This document shows, piece by piece, positions 7,842 to 16,224 of a DNA stretch of 64,000 nucleotides. Both the position numbers and the translations under genes were made by a program. Below the pieces are notes generated by a model, which did not search any database, had not been told where the DNA came from, and saw nothing but the letters and a program-made list of their open reading frames with translations. Positions within the stretch are counted from its first letter, which is position 1; the number at the start of each line of letters is the position of its first letter. Source of the DNA: Oscillospiraceae bacterium (GTDB taxonomy: Bacteria; Bacillota; Clostridia; Oscillospirales; Ruminococcaceae); the NCBI GenBank assembly GCA_016281125.1, contig JAEEIA010000098.1:1-64000 (forward strand), written 5' to 3'.

Positions 7842-8413
7842 CCGGCCTTTTCCGGATCCGCCGAAACCGAATAAATCATGGCATTGACGGTTGCATCCAG
7901 CTCCGCCGTCACATGCCGGAACAGCAGGAGATAAACCGTCCGCCGCACCTGAATCAGATGCAGGACGGTTTTTTCTTCGCTTTGCTCCAGTGTGACATTG
8001 ACCGTGCCGCGCCGGAGCTTTTTCTTTGCGGGCGGGTGTACCCAGTATGCTGTCAGGGTGGGAGAATGCCGCAGATAGCCGTATTCCAGCTTCGGCGTCA
8101 GAGAAGGCAGCAGCAGTTTGCGGAACGAAATCTGCAAATCTGCCGCAGTGACCTCTCTCAGCGGACGGCTGAACGGCATCCGCATGACGGTCATTTGCAG
8201 GCCGGATTTCTGTCCGGTAAACAGCAGCTGATCCTTCTCCCTGCTCTCCGCGTGGAAATCCGCAGGAAAAGACAGCGCCAGTGCGCCGTGAAAGCAGACG
8301 GCGCGCTTCGGAAGAATCACAACGGATTCTGTCCGCTTTCCCGGGAGCTGCTTTTTCAGCCAGTCGGCTGCACGCCGAAAGTACCCTGCAAGCCCGGATT
8401 TCTGATCTGCCAT
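7835..8413 (-). CDS. hypothetical protein, unknown
   Basis: 192 aa, no signal peptide or membrane helix. The N-terminus is basic and amphipathic (YFRRAADWLKKQLPGKR). The rest is beta-rich with several hydrophobic strands, ending in RTVYLLLFRHVTAELDATVNAMIYSV. It could be a small beta-sandwich or lipocalin-like fold, but I do not recognise the family. GGAGGC lies upstream of the ATG. It follows the VanY-like gene by ~70 bp on the same strand, so both may be one transcript, and it ends convergently against the dCMP deaminase. Confidence 0.65.
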   Translation of the reverse strand: MADQKSGLAGYFRRAADWLKKQLPGKRTESVVILPKRAVCFHGALALSFPADFHAESREKDQLLFTGQKSGLQMTVMRMPFSRPLREVTAADLQISFRKLLLPSLTPKLEYGYLRHSPTLTAYWVHPPAKKKLRRGTVNVTLEQSEEKTVLHLIQVRRTVYLLLFRHVTAELDATVNAMIYSVSADPEKAGQ

Positions 8414-8486
8414 GGCGGTTGCCTCCTTTCTGCCGGAAAAGCCGATATACGAAAGGAGGGCGCATACGCACCCCTCCTTATCATAT

Positions 8487-9566
8487 TCAGCCGACGATTG
8501 CGGTCACGATAAAGCCGTCGGAATTGTTGCCGGAAATCTCATAGGAGCCGCCTGTCGGCACCGGAATCTCCGGATCGCCGGTTGTTGTGCTGTCCACCGG
8601 AACATAATAGATGTGGTATTTCGTATTGTTCGTGGTGTGCTCCAGCACAGAACCGCTGAAGAAATTGTGTCTGGTTTTCAGCTGATCGAGATACTCCTCC
8701 AGACAGAGGTTTTTCTCGTTCATATACGACGCATGCGGCACGCCGACATAGCGGATTGCGGTATAGCCGCCGCGCTCGCCGGTGATTTCGGCCTTGTCAG
8801 ACGGATACCGCAGCACAAAACCGTAGCTCGCCATATGCTCAAAGAGCCACGAATACGGCGCGGTGTTGGAGATGTACTCGTAGCCGCCGTCATTGCGCTT
8901 GATATGCAGCTGAATATCCAGTGCTGTCGGGGAATCGGGATTGCTCTTTTCCTTTCCGGCTTCCAGATAGCCGTAATTGAACATGATCTCCTTGTTGTTC
9001 GTCGCACTGTAATACGATTTCATCAGCCGGTTGAACTGTGAAAGCGCCGTGCGGTTCAATGAGGTATGGCCGGGATAGGAGATTTCATAGGTATCCGGCT
9101 TATCCTCTGCAAAATACACCTGCTCCAGATCCAGTTCCTCCGCAGAGAGGTGGCTGGGATTATCCTTATTGACCAGCACCAGCGTACCGGCATTCATCGC
9201 GCTCAGCCGGACCGGTACCATCTGATACCCGGCCGGAAGCGTATACGTCGGCTCTGTGGTTGAGGAATCGGAAGCGGAATCGGAGTTTTCCGACGACAGC
9301 AGCGGATCAGACGGCTTCGGATCCGTGATGACGACAGGAACATTGACAAGGGATGCTTCTTCGGCGTTTGCAGGCGGCGGTGTTGTCTGCGGAGCAGCCT
9401 CACCGGTCTGTGCTGCGGTATCTGCATCGCTGCTTGCCGTAGTCAGCGGATCATCGTCATCCTTTGCGCAGCCCGATACACACGAGCCGAGGAGAAAGAT
9501 CAGAACGATCAGAACAATGACGGCAGCAGCAATACGGTCCCAGCGGACCCTGCGTTTGGTTGACAT
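8487..9566 (-). CDS. VanY/M15-like envelope protein, zinc site lost
   Basis: 359 aa. N-terminal membrane helix ~12-32 with a Cys-rich end (GSCVSGCAK), then a Ser/Thr/Pro/Asp-rich linker to ~105, then a domain with the layout of M15B D,D-carboxypeptidases. TALDIQLH aligns with the usual SxHxxGxAxD zinc motif, followed by YSWLFEHMASYGFVLRYP. At the position of the usual EPWHxRYVG it reads GGYTAIRYVG. The first zinc His and the WH pair are therefore absent while the scaffold is kept. It is probably a non-catalytic peptidoglycan-binding relative. It lies downstream of pspA, with a terminator between. Confidence 0.7.
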   Translation of the reverse strand: MSTKRRVRWDRIAAAVIVLIVLIFLLGSCVSGCAKDDDDPLTTASSDADTAAQTGEAAPQTTPPPANAEEASLVNVPVVITDPKPSDPLLSSENSDSASDSSTTEPTYTLPAGYQMVPVRLSAMNAGTLVLVNKDNPSHLSAEELDLEQVYFAEDKPDTYEISYPGHTSLNRTALSQFNRLMKSYYSATNNKEIMFNYGYLEAGKEKSNPDSPTALDIQLHIKRNDGGYEYISNTAPYSWLFEHMASYGFVLRYPSDKAEITGERGGYTAIRYVGVPHASYMNEKNLCLEEYLDQLKTRHNFFSGSVLEHTTNNTKYHIYYVPVDSTTTGDPEIPVPTGGSYEISGNNSDGFIVTAIVG

Positions 9567-9591
9567 TGGAGAATCTCTCCTTCCGTTCTGG

Positions 9592-9627
9592 AAAAAGGCA
9601 CAGCCTCACGGAGCGTGAGACTGTGCC
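9592..9627 (-). terminator. terminator after pspA
   Basis: Minus-strand stem GGCACAGTCTCACG / CGTGAGGCTGTGCC followed by TTTTT, between pspA and the VanY-like gene. Confidence 0.85.
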
Positions 9628-9666
9628 GCAAGTTTCAGATCATTTTGTTCGGTTCAGCTTCAGCGC

Positions 9667-10446
9667 TCAGATGCCGGGTGCCTCCATCGGCATTTCTGCC
9701 GGTGCGGAATCAGCCTCCAGTGCGCTGATCGCAGCTGCCAGCTCATCATTGACAGAGGACGTATCTGCGGCAGCAGGCGTCATGCCCATTTCGGCCATCA
9801 GACGCTCCAGCTCGGTATCAACCTTGGCATTGCGCTCCAGCTCCTCAAAGGTTGCAACCTCTTCGGGCTTGCCGTTGCCGAGGATCTCGCTGAATGCAGC
9901 AGCCTCTGCTTCCTTGCGGGTGATCTTCTCTTCCATCTTGGAGAGCTTATCGAAGGAGCTGTTGGTATCAATGCCGCTGAGCGACTGCGCGAGCTCCTTG
10001 GTGGTATCCGCCATCTGGGAACGTGCAATCAGCATTGCCTCGCGGGACTTTGCTTCCTGCATCTTGGATTTCAGCACCTCGACCTGAGAACGAATTGCCT
10101 CAGTCTGGTTCGAGATGGTTTCATACATTTCGCGGTAGTTGGTGACATCCTCATCCGCCTTGACCTTGCTGGCCAGCGCCTTCTTTGCCAGCTCCGCGTC
10201 GCCTGCCTTCAGGGCAGCCTTTGCGCGGGATTCCCAGCTTGCAGATACAGCACAGGCATTGCGGTACTGCTTTTCGACCATACGCTCGCTGGCGACTGCC
10301 TTTCCGAGTGCCTGCGTCGATTTGGTCAGCTCCTTCTGCATATCAAGGATGATCTGCTTGACGAGCTTTTCCGGATCCTCAGCCTTATCCAGCATATCAT
10401 TGATGTTGGCTTTCAGAATATCACTCAGTCTGGAGAAAATGCCCAT
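9667..10446 (-). CDS. pspA: PspA/IM30 (Vipp1) family membrane-stress protein
   Basis: 259 aa, nearly all alpha-helical coiled coil. It begins GIFSRLSDILKANINDMLDKAEDPEKL, the characteristic amphipathic helix of PspA/IM30, followed by long helices (QEAKSREAMLIARSQMADTT). The C-terminal ~25 residues are Ala/Pro-rich. The family belongs to the ESCRT-III superfamily. It forms rods or rings that bind damaged membranes and preserve the proton-motive force. A promoter is seen at 10519-10547. The gene diverges from a large zinc-ribbon membrane protein with which it may be co-regulated. Confidence 0.93.
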   Translation of the reverse strand: MGIFSRLSDILKANINDMLDKAEDPEKLVKQIILDMQKELTKSTQALGKAVASERMVEKQYRNACAVSASWESRAKAALKAGDAELAKKALASKVKADEDVTNYREMYETISNQTEAIRSQVEVLKSKMQEAKSREAMLIARSQMADTTKELAQSLSGIDTNSSFDKLSKMEEKITRKEAEAAAFSEILGNGKPEEVATFEELERNAKVDTELERLMAEMGMTPAAADTSSVNDELAAAISALEADSAPAEMPMEAPGI

Positions 10447-10518
10447 TTGATGTACCCTCCTGTTTCACATTTGAATTCAGTTAAACCGCAGCACAGGCTC
10501 GTGCTGCTGCTACCATAT

Positions 10519-10547
10519 ATTATAACAGAGTTTCTCCCGATTGTCAA
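10519..10547 (-). promoter_or_regulatory. promoter of pspA
   Basis: Minus-strand TTGACA (10542-10547), 17 bp, TATAAT (10519-10524); perfect consensus. Confidence 0.9.
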
Positions 10548-10606
10548 GTAGCTTTTGCAGGAAGTATGTGATTTGTGAATCCGGTCTGCGATATTCCGTG
10601 CTGCGG

Positions 10607-10635
10607 TTGCTTTTTCTTCTTTTGTGTGCTATAAT
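10607..10635 (+). promoter_or_regulatory. promoter of the zinc-ribbon membrane protein
   Basis: TTGCTT (10607-10612), 17 bp, TATAAT (10630-10635) with TGC before the -10. It lies back to back with the pspA promoter, about 60 bp apart. Confidence 0.85.
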
Positions 10636-10686
10636 AAAAAGCGGACGGATCATGCGTCCGCAGTCAGAAACAATGAGGTAACACAT

Positions 10687-13041
10687 ATGTACAGATGTCC
10701 AGAATGCGGCACAGAGTATACCGTCGTGCCGGAGGCCTGCGCAGTCTGCGGGCATGAAACGGAAGCATCCGAGCACATTGACCTGTTTGCCGCCGCGCAG
10801 GAGCAGGAGCGCCAGGCTGCTGCAATCCGGCGGGAACGGCAGGATGAATACCGCAGACAGCGGGAGGCAAAAGCTGCTGCTGCAAAAAATACAGCTGCAA
10901 AAAAAGCAGAAGAAAAAACGGACAGCACCCCCGCGGCGCACACCGCCGGGAACGGCGTTTCCTTTCCGGAGCTGGAAAACGCTTCCGCCTCTGAGAAAGC
11001 ACAGGCGCGCATCGTGCCCGGCGAAAGCGCAGCGTCCGGCAAATCCGCCGGCAGCGAAAAGCCCGGCATTCAGAACACCGGCATGAAGCTCGCAGCCGTC
11101 GGATGTGCGGCAGCACTCGCACTCGGCGGCGGTGTTTATGCATTTTCCCACGGAAAACCGCCCGGATTTCAGAAAAGCACGGTCGGCACATTTTATCTGA
11201 AAGGGACGGCGCTCTGGTTCCAGAACGGTCGGAATGCCAAAACCATCTGCCTGAATGACAAGGTCTTTTCGGATCTGAACGACAGTCAGCAATATCTGGC
11301 TGAGGGCTTTTCGGAACGTCTGGATGATCTGCTTTATGTGAGCCCGGACGGCAGCGAATTCTACTATCCGAAGGATGTCAGCTTTGAAGATTGCGAATGC
11401 ACGCTGATGCACTGCACCGCGAAGCATCCGGAGCAAGCAGAGGAGATCGCAACGCTGCGCCTGGATGAATCCGATTTCAATTATTCCGGTTTTGCCTACA
11501 CATACTCTGTAAACATGCCGAAAAAAACAAACTGCGATCCCCGGAAGATGAATCCGCCGTATCTGGTCAGCGGAGATGCAGTTTATTACCGGAATCCGGA
11601 CGGCGCGTTCTGCCGCACGCAGAACGGCAGCACAGAGGAGCTTGCGCCGTATGTGCAGCGCTTCTGGTCGCTGCCGGATTCTCCGGAGGTTTTCTACATC
11701 GCCATGTCAGATCTGGAGGAATACAAAAAGACCAGTTCATGGCTGAGCGGTCGGGACGGAGTCACCATTTTCCGCCCGGATTATGAATGTATGATCCCGT
11801 ACATGAACGCCACGCTCCTCGACGGCCCCCCCAGCGTCCAGATACATTCTGACGACTATTCGCTGTACTGCGCGGCGCCGGGTGAACAGCCGGAACAGCT
11901 GATCGACAAAATAGAGGACTGGTCGCCCATCCGGGAGGACTGTCCGCAGTATCTGTACTACACGCAATACAGTTCCGGTGAGGGCAATGAACACTCGGAA
12001 CTGATGCGGTACGACACGGAGAAGAAGGAAGCCGCAGAAATCGTCCGTGCGGAGCCGGACTGCCGCATCACAGTCACGAACTACTATCCGACCGGCGAAT
12101 GCTATTATATCCAAAGTACCATGTCACAGGCCTCCGTTGACGAATGGTACTCAGAAATGCAATCCCGGCAGTCCGATGTAATCAGCAGCGAATCCGATCA
12201 GATATATATGTATTCGATCATGCCGGACAAAATGGTGCTGTATTATATGGATGCGGCAGGCGGTGCCAAAGAACTTTCCTCCGGCCTGGCGATGTTCTCA
12301 TGGCAGGCAGCGGCGACGTGTCAGGACAAGCCGCTGATCTGCTTCAAGGAATACAAGTACGATGGACTCCACACGCGTGTCTGCCTGCGCGGAGAGGATG
12401 TTCCGGTGCAGTTTGACCATGAAAACCGGATCTATACCGATCCGGATTACCTCGATTTTTCCGTTGACGGATCGCTGCTGATCGGCGAATATCATGATTA
12501 CACCGCATATAACGGCAATCCAATGCAGAGCATCTTCCCGGTCAAAACGACCGCCGGACAAATCAGAGGCGTGGCACCGATCAATCTGAAACTGGTTTCC
12601 GATTCCACGGAGAATGCGCTGCTGATCTGCCTGGATCGGACAGATGCATCCTCGGAGCTGCTGCGCATCGTGGATCAGGAGCTGTATTCCGGGGATCAGA
12701 AGATCGCTTCGGGCATGCAGCACAGCGTCGTTATGCTGCAAAACAAATGCCATCAGGTCTGCTTCATTGCGGACGAAGTGGAACCGGGGCCGAACGACAG
12801 TGCCATGATCTCCATGAGCAAAGCATTCTGCGGCACGCTGATGCGCCGCGCAGACGGCAAGACGGAAAAAATCGCAGAGAACGTCACCGGTTTCATCCCG
12901 GCGGACAACAATCAGTTCCTGATCATCTGCGGCGAAAAAGGCAAGGACGGCATCATGAATTACCGCTGCGGTGATGTCTGGTATCAGGCAGATTCGGGCG
13001 TTTCTGCACTGATCGGCGTGCGTGAGATGCAGGAAAAGTAA
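10687..13041 (+). CDS. zinc-ribbon, single-pass membrane protein with large outer domain
   Basis: 784 aa from the ATG at 10687 (GAGGT at 10676-10680). Residues 1-25 form a zinc ribbon (CPECG...CAVCG). A charged Gln/Glu/Ala-rich coiled segment follows (~30-85), then a low-complexity region, then one membrane helix (~137-156, KLAAVGCAAALALGGGVYAF). About 620 residues follow with repeated YYM/YCAAPGE/LICFKE beta-strand patterns suggestive of a beta-propeller-like outer domain. The topology would place the zinc ribbon inside and the large domain outside. I do not recognise a specific function. Divergence from pspA suggests an envelope-stress role. Confidence 0.75.
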   Translation: MYRCPECGTEYTVVPEACAVCGHETEASEHIDLFAAAQEQERQAAAIRRERQDEYRRQREAKAAAAKNTAAKKAEEKTDSTPAAHTAGNGVSFPELENASASEKAQARIVPGESAASGKSAGSEKPGIQNTGMKLAAVGCAAALALGGGVYAFSHGKPPGFQKSTVGTFYLKGTALWFQNGRNAKTICLNDKVFSDLNDSQQYLAEGFSERLDDLLYVSPDGSEFYYPKDVSFEDCECTLMHCTAKHPEQAEEIATLRLDESDFNYSGFAYTYSVNMPKKTNCDPRKMNPPYLVSGDAVYYRNPDGAFCRTQNGSTEELAPYVQRFWSLPDSPEVFYIAMSDLEEYKKTSSWLSGRDGVTIFRPDYECMIPYMNATLLDGPPSVQIHSDDYSLYCAAPGEQPEQLIDKIEDWSPIREDCPQYLYYTQYSSGEGNEHSELMRYDTEKKEAAEIVRAEPDCRITVTNYYPTGECYYIQSTMSQASVDEWYSEMQSRQSDVISSESDQIYMYSIMPDKMVLYYMDAAGGAKELSSGLAMFSWQAAATCQDKPLICFKEYKYDGLHTRVCLRGEDVPVQFDHENRIYTDPDYLDFSVDGSLLIGEYHDYTAYNGNPMQSIFPVKTTAGQIRGVAPINLKLVSDSTENALLICLDRTDASSELLRIVDQELYSGDQKIASGMQHSVVMLQNKCHQVCFIADEVEPGPNDSAMISMSKAFCGTLMRRADGKTEKIAENVTGFIPADNNQFLIICGEKGKDGIMNYRCGDVWYQADSGVSALIGVREMQEK

Positions 13042-13086
13042 GCCCATTACGAATCATCGCATATCAATCCATTTCTCAACAAACTG

Positions 13087-13120
13087 AAAGCTGCACCGGA
13101 AATGTGCAGCTTTCTTTTTT
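13087..13120 (+). terminator. terminator after the zinc-ribbon gene
   Basis: AAAGCTGCAC (13087-13096) / GTGCAGCTTT (13104-13113), then CTTTTTT. On the other strand the stem is followed by the tail TCAGTTTGTTGAGAAA (13072-13087) seen at other terminators in the window. Confidence 0.88.
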
Positions 13121-13148
13121 CGCATACAAAAAATATTTTCCAAAACAG

Positions 13149-13180
13149 CTTGACATTGACGCAGTGTCAAGTGGTATAAT
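13149..13180 (+). promoter_or_regulatory. MerR-type promoter with internal operator
   Basis: TTGACA (13150-13155) and TATAAT (13175-13180) are 19 bp apart, the long spacer typical of MerR-activated promoters. A perfect dyad CTTGACA-N9-TGTCAAG (13149-13171) overlaps the -35 and spacer. The start codon comes within ~18 bp of the -10, so the leader is very short. Confidence 0.88.
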
Positions 13181-13197
13181 AAGAACGGGTGATCAAG

Positions 13198-13920
13198 ATG
13201 GACGAAACCAGGCACATCAGTGAAGTCTGCAAGGAACTGAACACAACCTCGCGGACAATCCGCTACTACGAACAGCTCGGTCTGGTCAGCACTGTGCGCG
13301 GCAGCCGGAACGCGCCGCGCAGGCTTGATGAACAAAATACCGCACAGCTGCGAAAAATTCTCTTTCTGCGGAAGATCGGACTGTCACTGGATGAGATTCA
13401 GGACATTGTTAAGAACGGGCTGGATGTCGCAGAACTGCTGCGAACCAAATCCGCGGAATTCAAGGCGGAAATCGCTGCGCTTCACAGCCGGATCCGGCTG
13501 CTGGAAAAGGTCACAAGCACAGCGGAAAAGGGCGGCGATATTTACGCTGTTGCGCTGGATGCATCCCCGGCGCAGGAGGATGCGGAGCACTGCCGGATTG
13601 CGGCGGAGTGTATCCGGCTTCTTCTGGAGCATCGCTTTTCGGAGATTCCTGCCTTTGTGGCGCCAAAGCTGCGGCCGGCTTTTTCAGAAGAGCTTCTCTC
13701 CATATCATGGCATGAATTTACCGAACCGTGCGGTGCATTCATAGAAACGGGCGCGCAGACCGTCGAAGGCAATCTTGTCAAAAATCATCTGTATTTTGAG
13801 AAAATGGGCGCTGTTATCACAATCGCCTTCGGAGAAGACGGCATCAAAGGAATCATGTCCAATTACCTGAAAGAAAAGGAGAATCCTCATGTTTCATCAA
13901 AGCGTACTGGAACGAATTGA
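13198..13920 (+). CDS. MerR-family transcriptional regulator
   Basis: 240 aa from ATG 13198; a GTG at 13189 in the same frame is an alternative, but GGGTGAT is better placed for the ATG. The MerR DNA-binding domain is clear: HISEVCKELNTTSRTIRYYEQLGLV, then ILFLRKIGLSLDEIQDIV. A dimer helix covers ~75-105. The C-terminal ~120 residues hold HEFTEPCGAF and a GNLVKNHLYFEKMGAVITIAF segment resembling a small ligand domain, ligand unknown. It has its own 19-bp-spacer promoter and overlaps the next gene by 32 bp, so the two are co-transcribed. Confidence 0.9.
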   Translation: MDETRHISEVCKELNTTSRTIRYYEQLGLVSTVRGSRNAPRRLDEQNTAQLRKILFLRKIGLSLDEIQDIVKNGLDVAELLRTKSAEFKAEIAALHSRIRLLEKVTSTAEKGGDIYAVALDASPAQEDAEHCRIAAECIRLLLEHRFSEIPAFVAPKLRPAFSEELLSISWHEFTEPCGAFIETGAQTVEGNLVKNHLYFEKMGAVITIAFGEDGIKGIMSNYLKEKENPHVSSKRTGTN

Positions 13921-14626
13921 CGTCATCGCGCACAGCGGCATCCGCATCGGCGGCGAAACGATCATCTATATTGATCCGGTGCAGATTTCCGGCGCGCCGC
14001 ATGACGCTGACCTGATCCTTTTTACGCATCCGCATACCGACCACTTTTCACCGCGGGATGCGAAAAAGCTGATGAAGGACAGCACCGTCATCGCGGCACC
14101 GAAAAGCATGGCCGCAATGATTCGTCTGACACTCCGGAAAAAGCCCGTGACGCTGCTGCCCGGTCAAAGCACAGAGCTCGCGGGAATCCCGGTCTGCGCC
14201 GTCGCGGCCTATAACAAGCGCAAGCCGAATCACCTGAAAGCGATGAAGTGGCTCGGTTATATCCTGACAATCAGCGAAACAGCGGTCTATGTATCCGGAG
14301 ATACCGACCTGACCGATGAATGCCGGGGTGTATCCTGCGATATCGCGCTGCTGCCGGTCGGCGGCTTCTATACGATGGATCCGGTGCAGGCAGCCGCGCT
14401 CGCAAATGCGATCACACCGCACACGGTCATTCCGGTTCATTACGGCAAGCTGCTCGGCGGTGCGGACGCTGCCGAACGGTTCCGCAGCGCGCTGAACCCG
14501 GGCATTCAGGCGGATATCCGGCCGTCTGCATACAGCAATATCATGATTTCGCAGTATGCAAGAGCGGCACTGCTGCTCATTCCGGCCGTTGTGCTTTTCT
14601 TCGTGCTGCGCAGTTTCCTTTGCTGA
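13889..14626 (+). CDS. UlaG-like metallo-beta-lactamase-fold hydrolase with C-terminal membrane helix
   Basis: 245 aa. The MBL motif THPHTDHFSP (HxHxDH) and VSGDTDLTDE supply metal ligands, and VIPVHYGKL a later His. This matches the UlaG/RomA-like subgroup, often Zn- or Mn-dependent phosphodiesterases or lactonases. The last ~20 residues (ALLLIPAVVLFFVLRSFLC) form a membrane helix, unusual for this fold, so the enzyme is probably tail-anchored. AAGGAG precedes the ATG, which lies inside the 3' end of the MerR gene; co-regulation by that MerR is likely. Confidence 0.88.
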   Translation: MFHQSVLERIDVIAHSGIRIGGETIIYIDPVQISGAPHDADLILFTHPHTDHFSPRDAKKLMKDSTVIAAPKSMAAMIRLTLRKKPVTLLPGQSTELAGIPVCAVAAYNKRKPNHLKAMKWLGYILTISETAVYVSGDTDLTDECRGVSCDIALLPVGGFYTMDPVQAAALANAITPHTVIPVHYGKLLGGADAAERFRSALNPGIQADIRPSAYSNIMISQYARAALLLIPAVVLFFVLRSFLC

Positions 14627-14654
14627 TGAAAGGAGTTTTCTGACGGATACAATC

Positions 14655-14699
14655 AGGGGACGCCCCCTGTCGCAGGGCGTCCCCTCAGTTTGTCAATCC
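14655..14699 (+). terminator. GC-rich hairpin with conserved tail
   Basis: AGGGGACGCCC (14655-14665) / GGGCGTCCCCT (14675-14685), then TCAGTTTGTCAATCC. It lies between the MBL gene and the converging serpin gene and can stop transcription from the MBL side. The tail recurs near other stems (see findings). Confidence 0.65.
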
Positions 14700-14718
14700 A
14701 TCGGAGATACCGCTATCA
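14696..14718. repeat. copy A of the ATCCATCGGAGATACC repeat
   Basis: ATCCATCGGAGATACCGCT ends ~15 bp from the serpin stop codon. It matches one arm of the element at 16934-17008. Confidence 0.75.
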
Positions 14719-14727
14719 ATCACCGCT

Positions 14728-16224
14728 TCACGCCGCCGGATTGTTGACGATGCCGACGAACAGGGGCATACCGGCGTCACTGACGATCTCAAACAGGAAC
14801 GGTCTGTCCAGCACAAATTCATACTGCTCTGTCGGTGCGCCTGTGCAGGTGAACTCCAGAACCGTAAGTGCTGCCGCCTTGCAGCCTGACTCGTCAATCA
14901 GCACGCGCGCATCCTGCTCGGCCTTGCTGAGATACACATTTTCCGCATCCGCTGCGTTCGCAGTCAGCGGCGAGAAATCCGCCTTGTCCGGTTCAAAAAT
15001 ATCCGTAATGCCGAGTGCTTTCAGCCCGTCCTCCAGATTCATGCCGGAGGACACATCAAACTTCGGCACGGTCATGTTTACAAACGCATACCGCTCATTT
15101 GCAGCGGCTTCCTGCTGCGACTGCGTCAGATATTCACAGACCTGCGCATCTGCGAGCAGTTCCTCCGGGGAAATGCCTTCTTCCGGCAGAATCAGCCGCA
15201 TCTGGCCGTTATGCTCCAGATCCAGCCCGACCGCCGTGAAATGCGCTCCGGAATAATACCCCGTTTCGTGATACGCAAACATGAAATCACAGCTGACATC
15301 GCCGTCCGGCGCATGGAATGTTCCTGCTTCGGTCAGCGTCCGGTCAAACTGACTGCTCCACTTTCCGCTGTAATTGACCGTTGACGCAATCATCAGCAGC
15401 ATCTCCGGATCCATTCTGATACCGTCCGTGTAATCCGCAAGCAGCCCGTCTGTCTGCTGATTCATCCATTCCTGCATCAGTTTGCTGTATGCATCGCGCT
15501 TCGGATCGCCGCTGAACACAGAGGCATAATACACCGATGCAAGCGTATCCAGCGTTTTCGAGCGGTAATCCGTCAGCTGATTTGTCCACAGTGAGGATGC
15601 CAGCACGCATTTTGCAAGCCCGTCGTCCGCATAATTCGCCTTCCAGACCGATTCTGCATGGGATCGCAGCGTTTCCAGATCCTTCTGCGCGAGAACTTCC
15701 AGAATCTGCTGACGCGTATTCCCGTCCGTGATTTCCGCAGACATGCCGAGCGCCATATACAGACTCAGCGGCGAATAAACACGGTTTTCAGATCCGGCAC
15801 CGTTCAGAAAGACCGGCGTGCTGTTTGCAAAGAATACGTCAAATCCCTCCTGATAGCCCTCCGGCTGATCCCGCAGCGCACTGCGCGCCGCCTGCCATGT
15901 TTCCAAAGCGGCACTGTATTCATCCCAGTTTTCGTCCGCAGGCGTCTCCGGATACTGCGGCATGTCCGGATAAGCCGCTTGGGCCAGCAGCATATCGGCA
16001 TACTGCGCCGAATAATCGTTTTTTCCCGATCCCGGGCTGCCGCCGGGCGTCCCGCGCTTCGGAATCAGAAACAGCCCGCCGATCACGGCTGCCGCACAGG
16101 CAGTGCCGATCACCGTCAGCATGATGCGCGGATGCTTTTTCGTTTTTTTGCCCGCTGTCAGCTCCGGCACGAGCGTTTCATCGGCTTCCCCGATCACATC
16201 CAGCAGAATATCCCTGTTTTTCAT
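14728..16224 (-). CDS. membrane-anchored serpin with anti-sigma-like N-terminus
   Basis: 498 aa from ATG 16224 (AGGAGGGG upstream), overlapping the sigma gene by ATGA. Residues 1-32 are cytoplasmic (KNRDILLDVIGEADETLVPEL), similar to short N-termini of ECF-linked membrane proteins. A membrane helix lies at ~34-55, a linker to ~125, then a full serpin fold. Visible are NRVYSPLSLYMALGM, MLLMIASTVNYSGKW, ITDIFEPDKADFSPL, and near the C-terminus a reactive loop with hinge ESGCKAAALT (from ~445) followed by DRPFLFEI and LFVGIVNNP. By counting from the hinge, the scissile residue is near the Thr before GAP. It would trap serine or cysteine proteases outside the cell. Confidence 0.92.
   Translation of the reverse strand: MKNRDILLDVIGEADETLVPELTAGKKTKKHPRIMLTVIGTACAAAVIGGLFLIPKRGTPGGSPGSGKNDYSAQYADMLLAQAAYPDMPQYPETPADENWDEYSAALETWQAARSALRDQPEGYQEGFDVFFANSTPVFLNGAGSENRVYSPLSLYMALGMSAEITDGNTRQQILEVLAQKDLETLRSHAESVWKANYADDGLAKCVLASSLWTNQLTDYRSKTLDTLASVYYASVFSGDPKRDAYSKLMQEWMNQQTDGLLADYTDGIRMDPEMLLMIASTVNYSGKWSSQFDRTLTEAGTFHAPDGDVSCDFMFAYHETGYYSGAHFTAVGLDLEHNGQMRLILPEEGISPEELLADAQVCEYLTQSQQEAAANERYAFVNMTVPKFDVSSGMNLEDGLKALGITDIFEPDKADFSPLTANAADAENVYLSKAEQDARVLIDESGCKAAALTVLEFTCTGAPTEQYEFVLDRPFLFEIVSDAGMPLFVGIVNNPAA

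Noticed and set aside
6303-8471. A 722-codon open frame spanning rsmA and far upstream
   Set aside because: Only the last 286 codons carry methyltransferase motifs. The upstream part is antisense to the dCMP deaminase and lacks an SD; the SD and ATG at 7163 fix the real start.
10510-11436. 308-codon minus-strand frame opposite the zinc-ribbon gene
   Set aside because: Shadow of the real coding strand: no SD, odd Cys/Phe-rich composition, and it crosses the divergent promoters.
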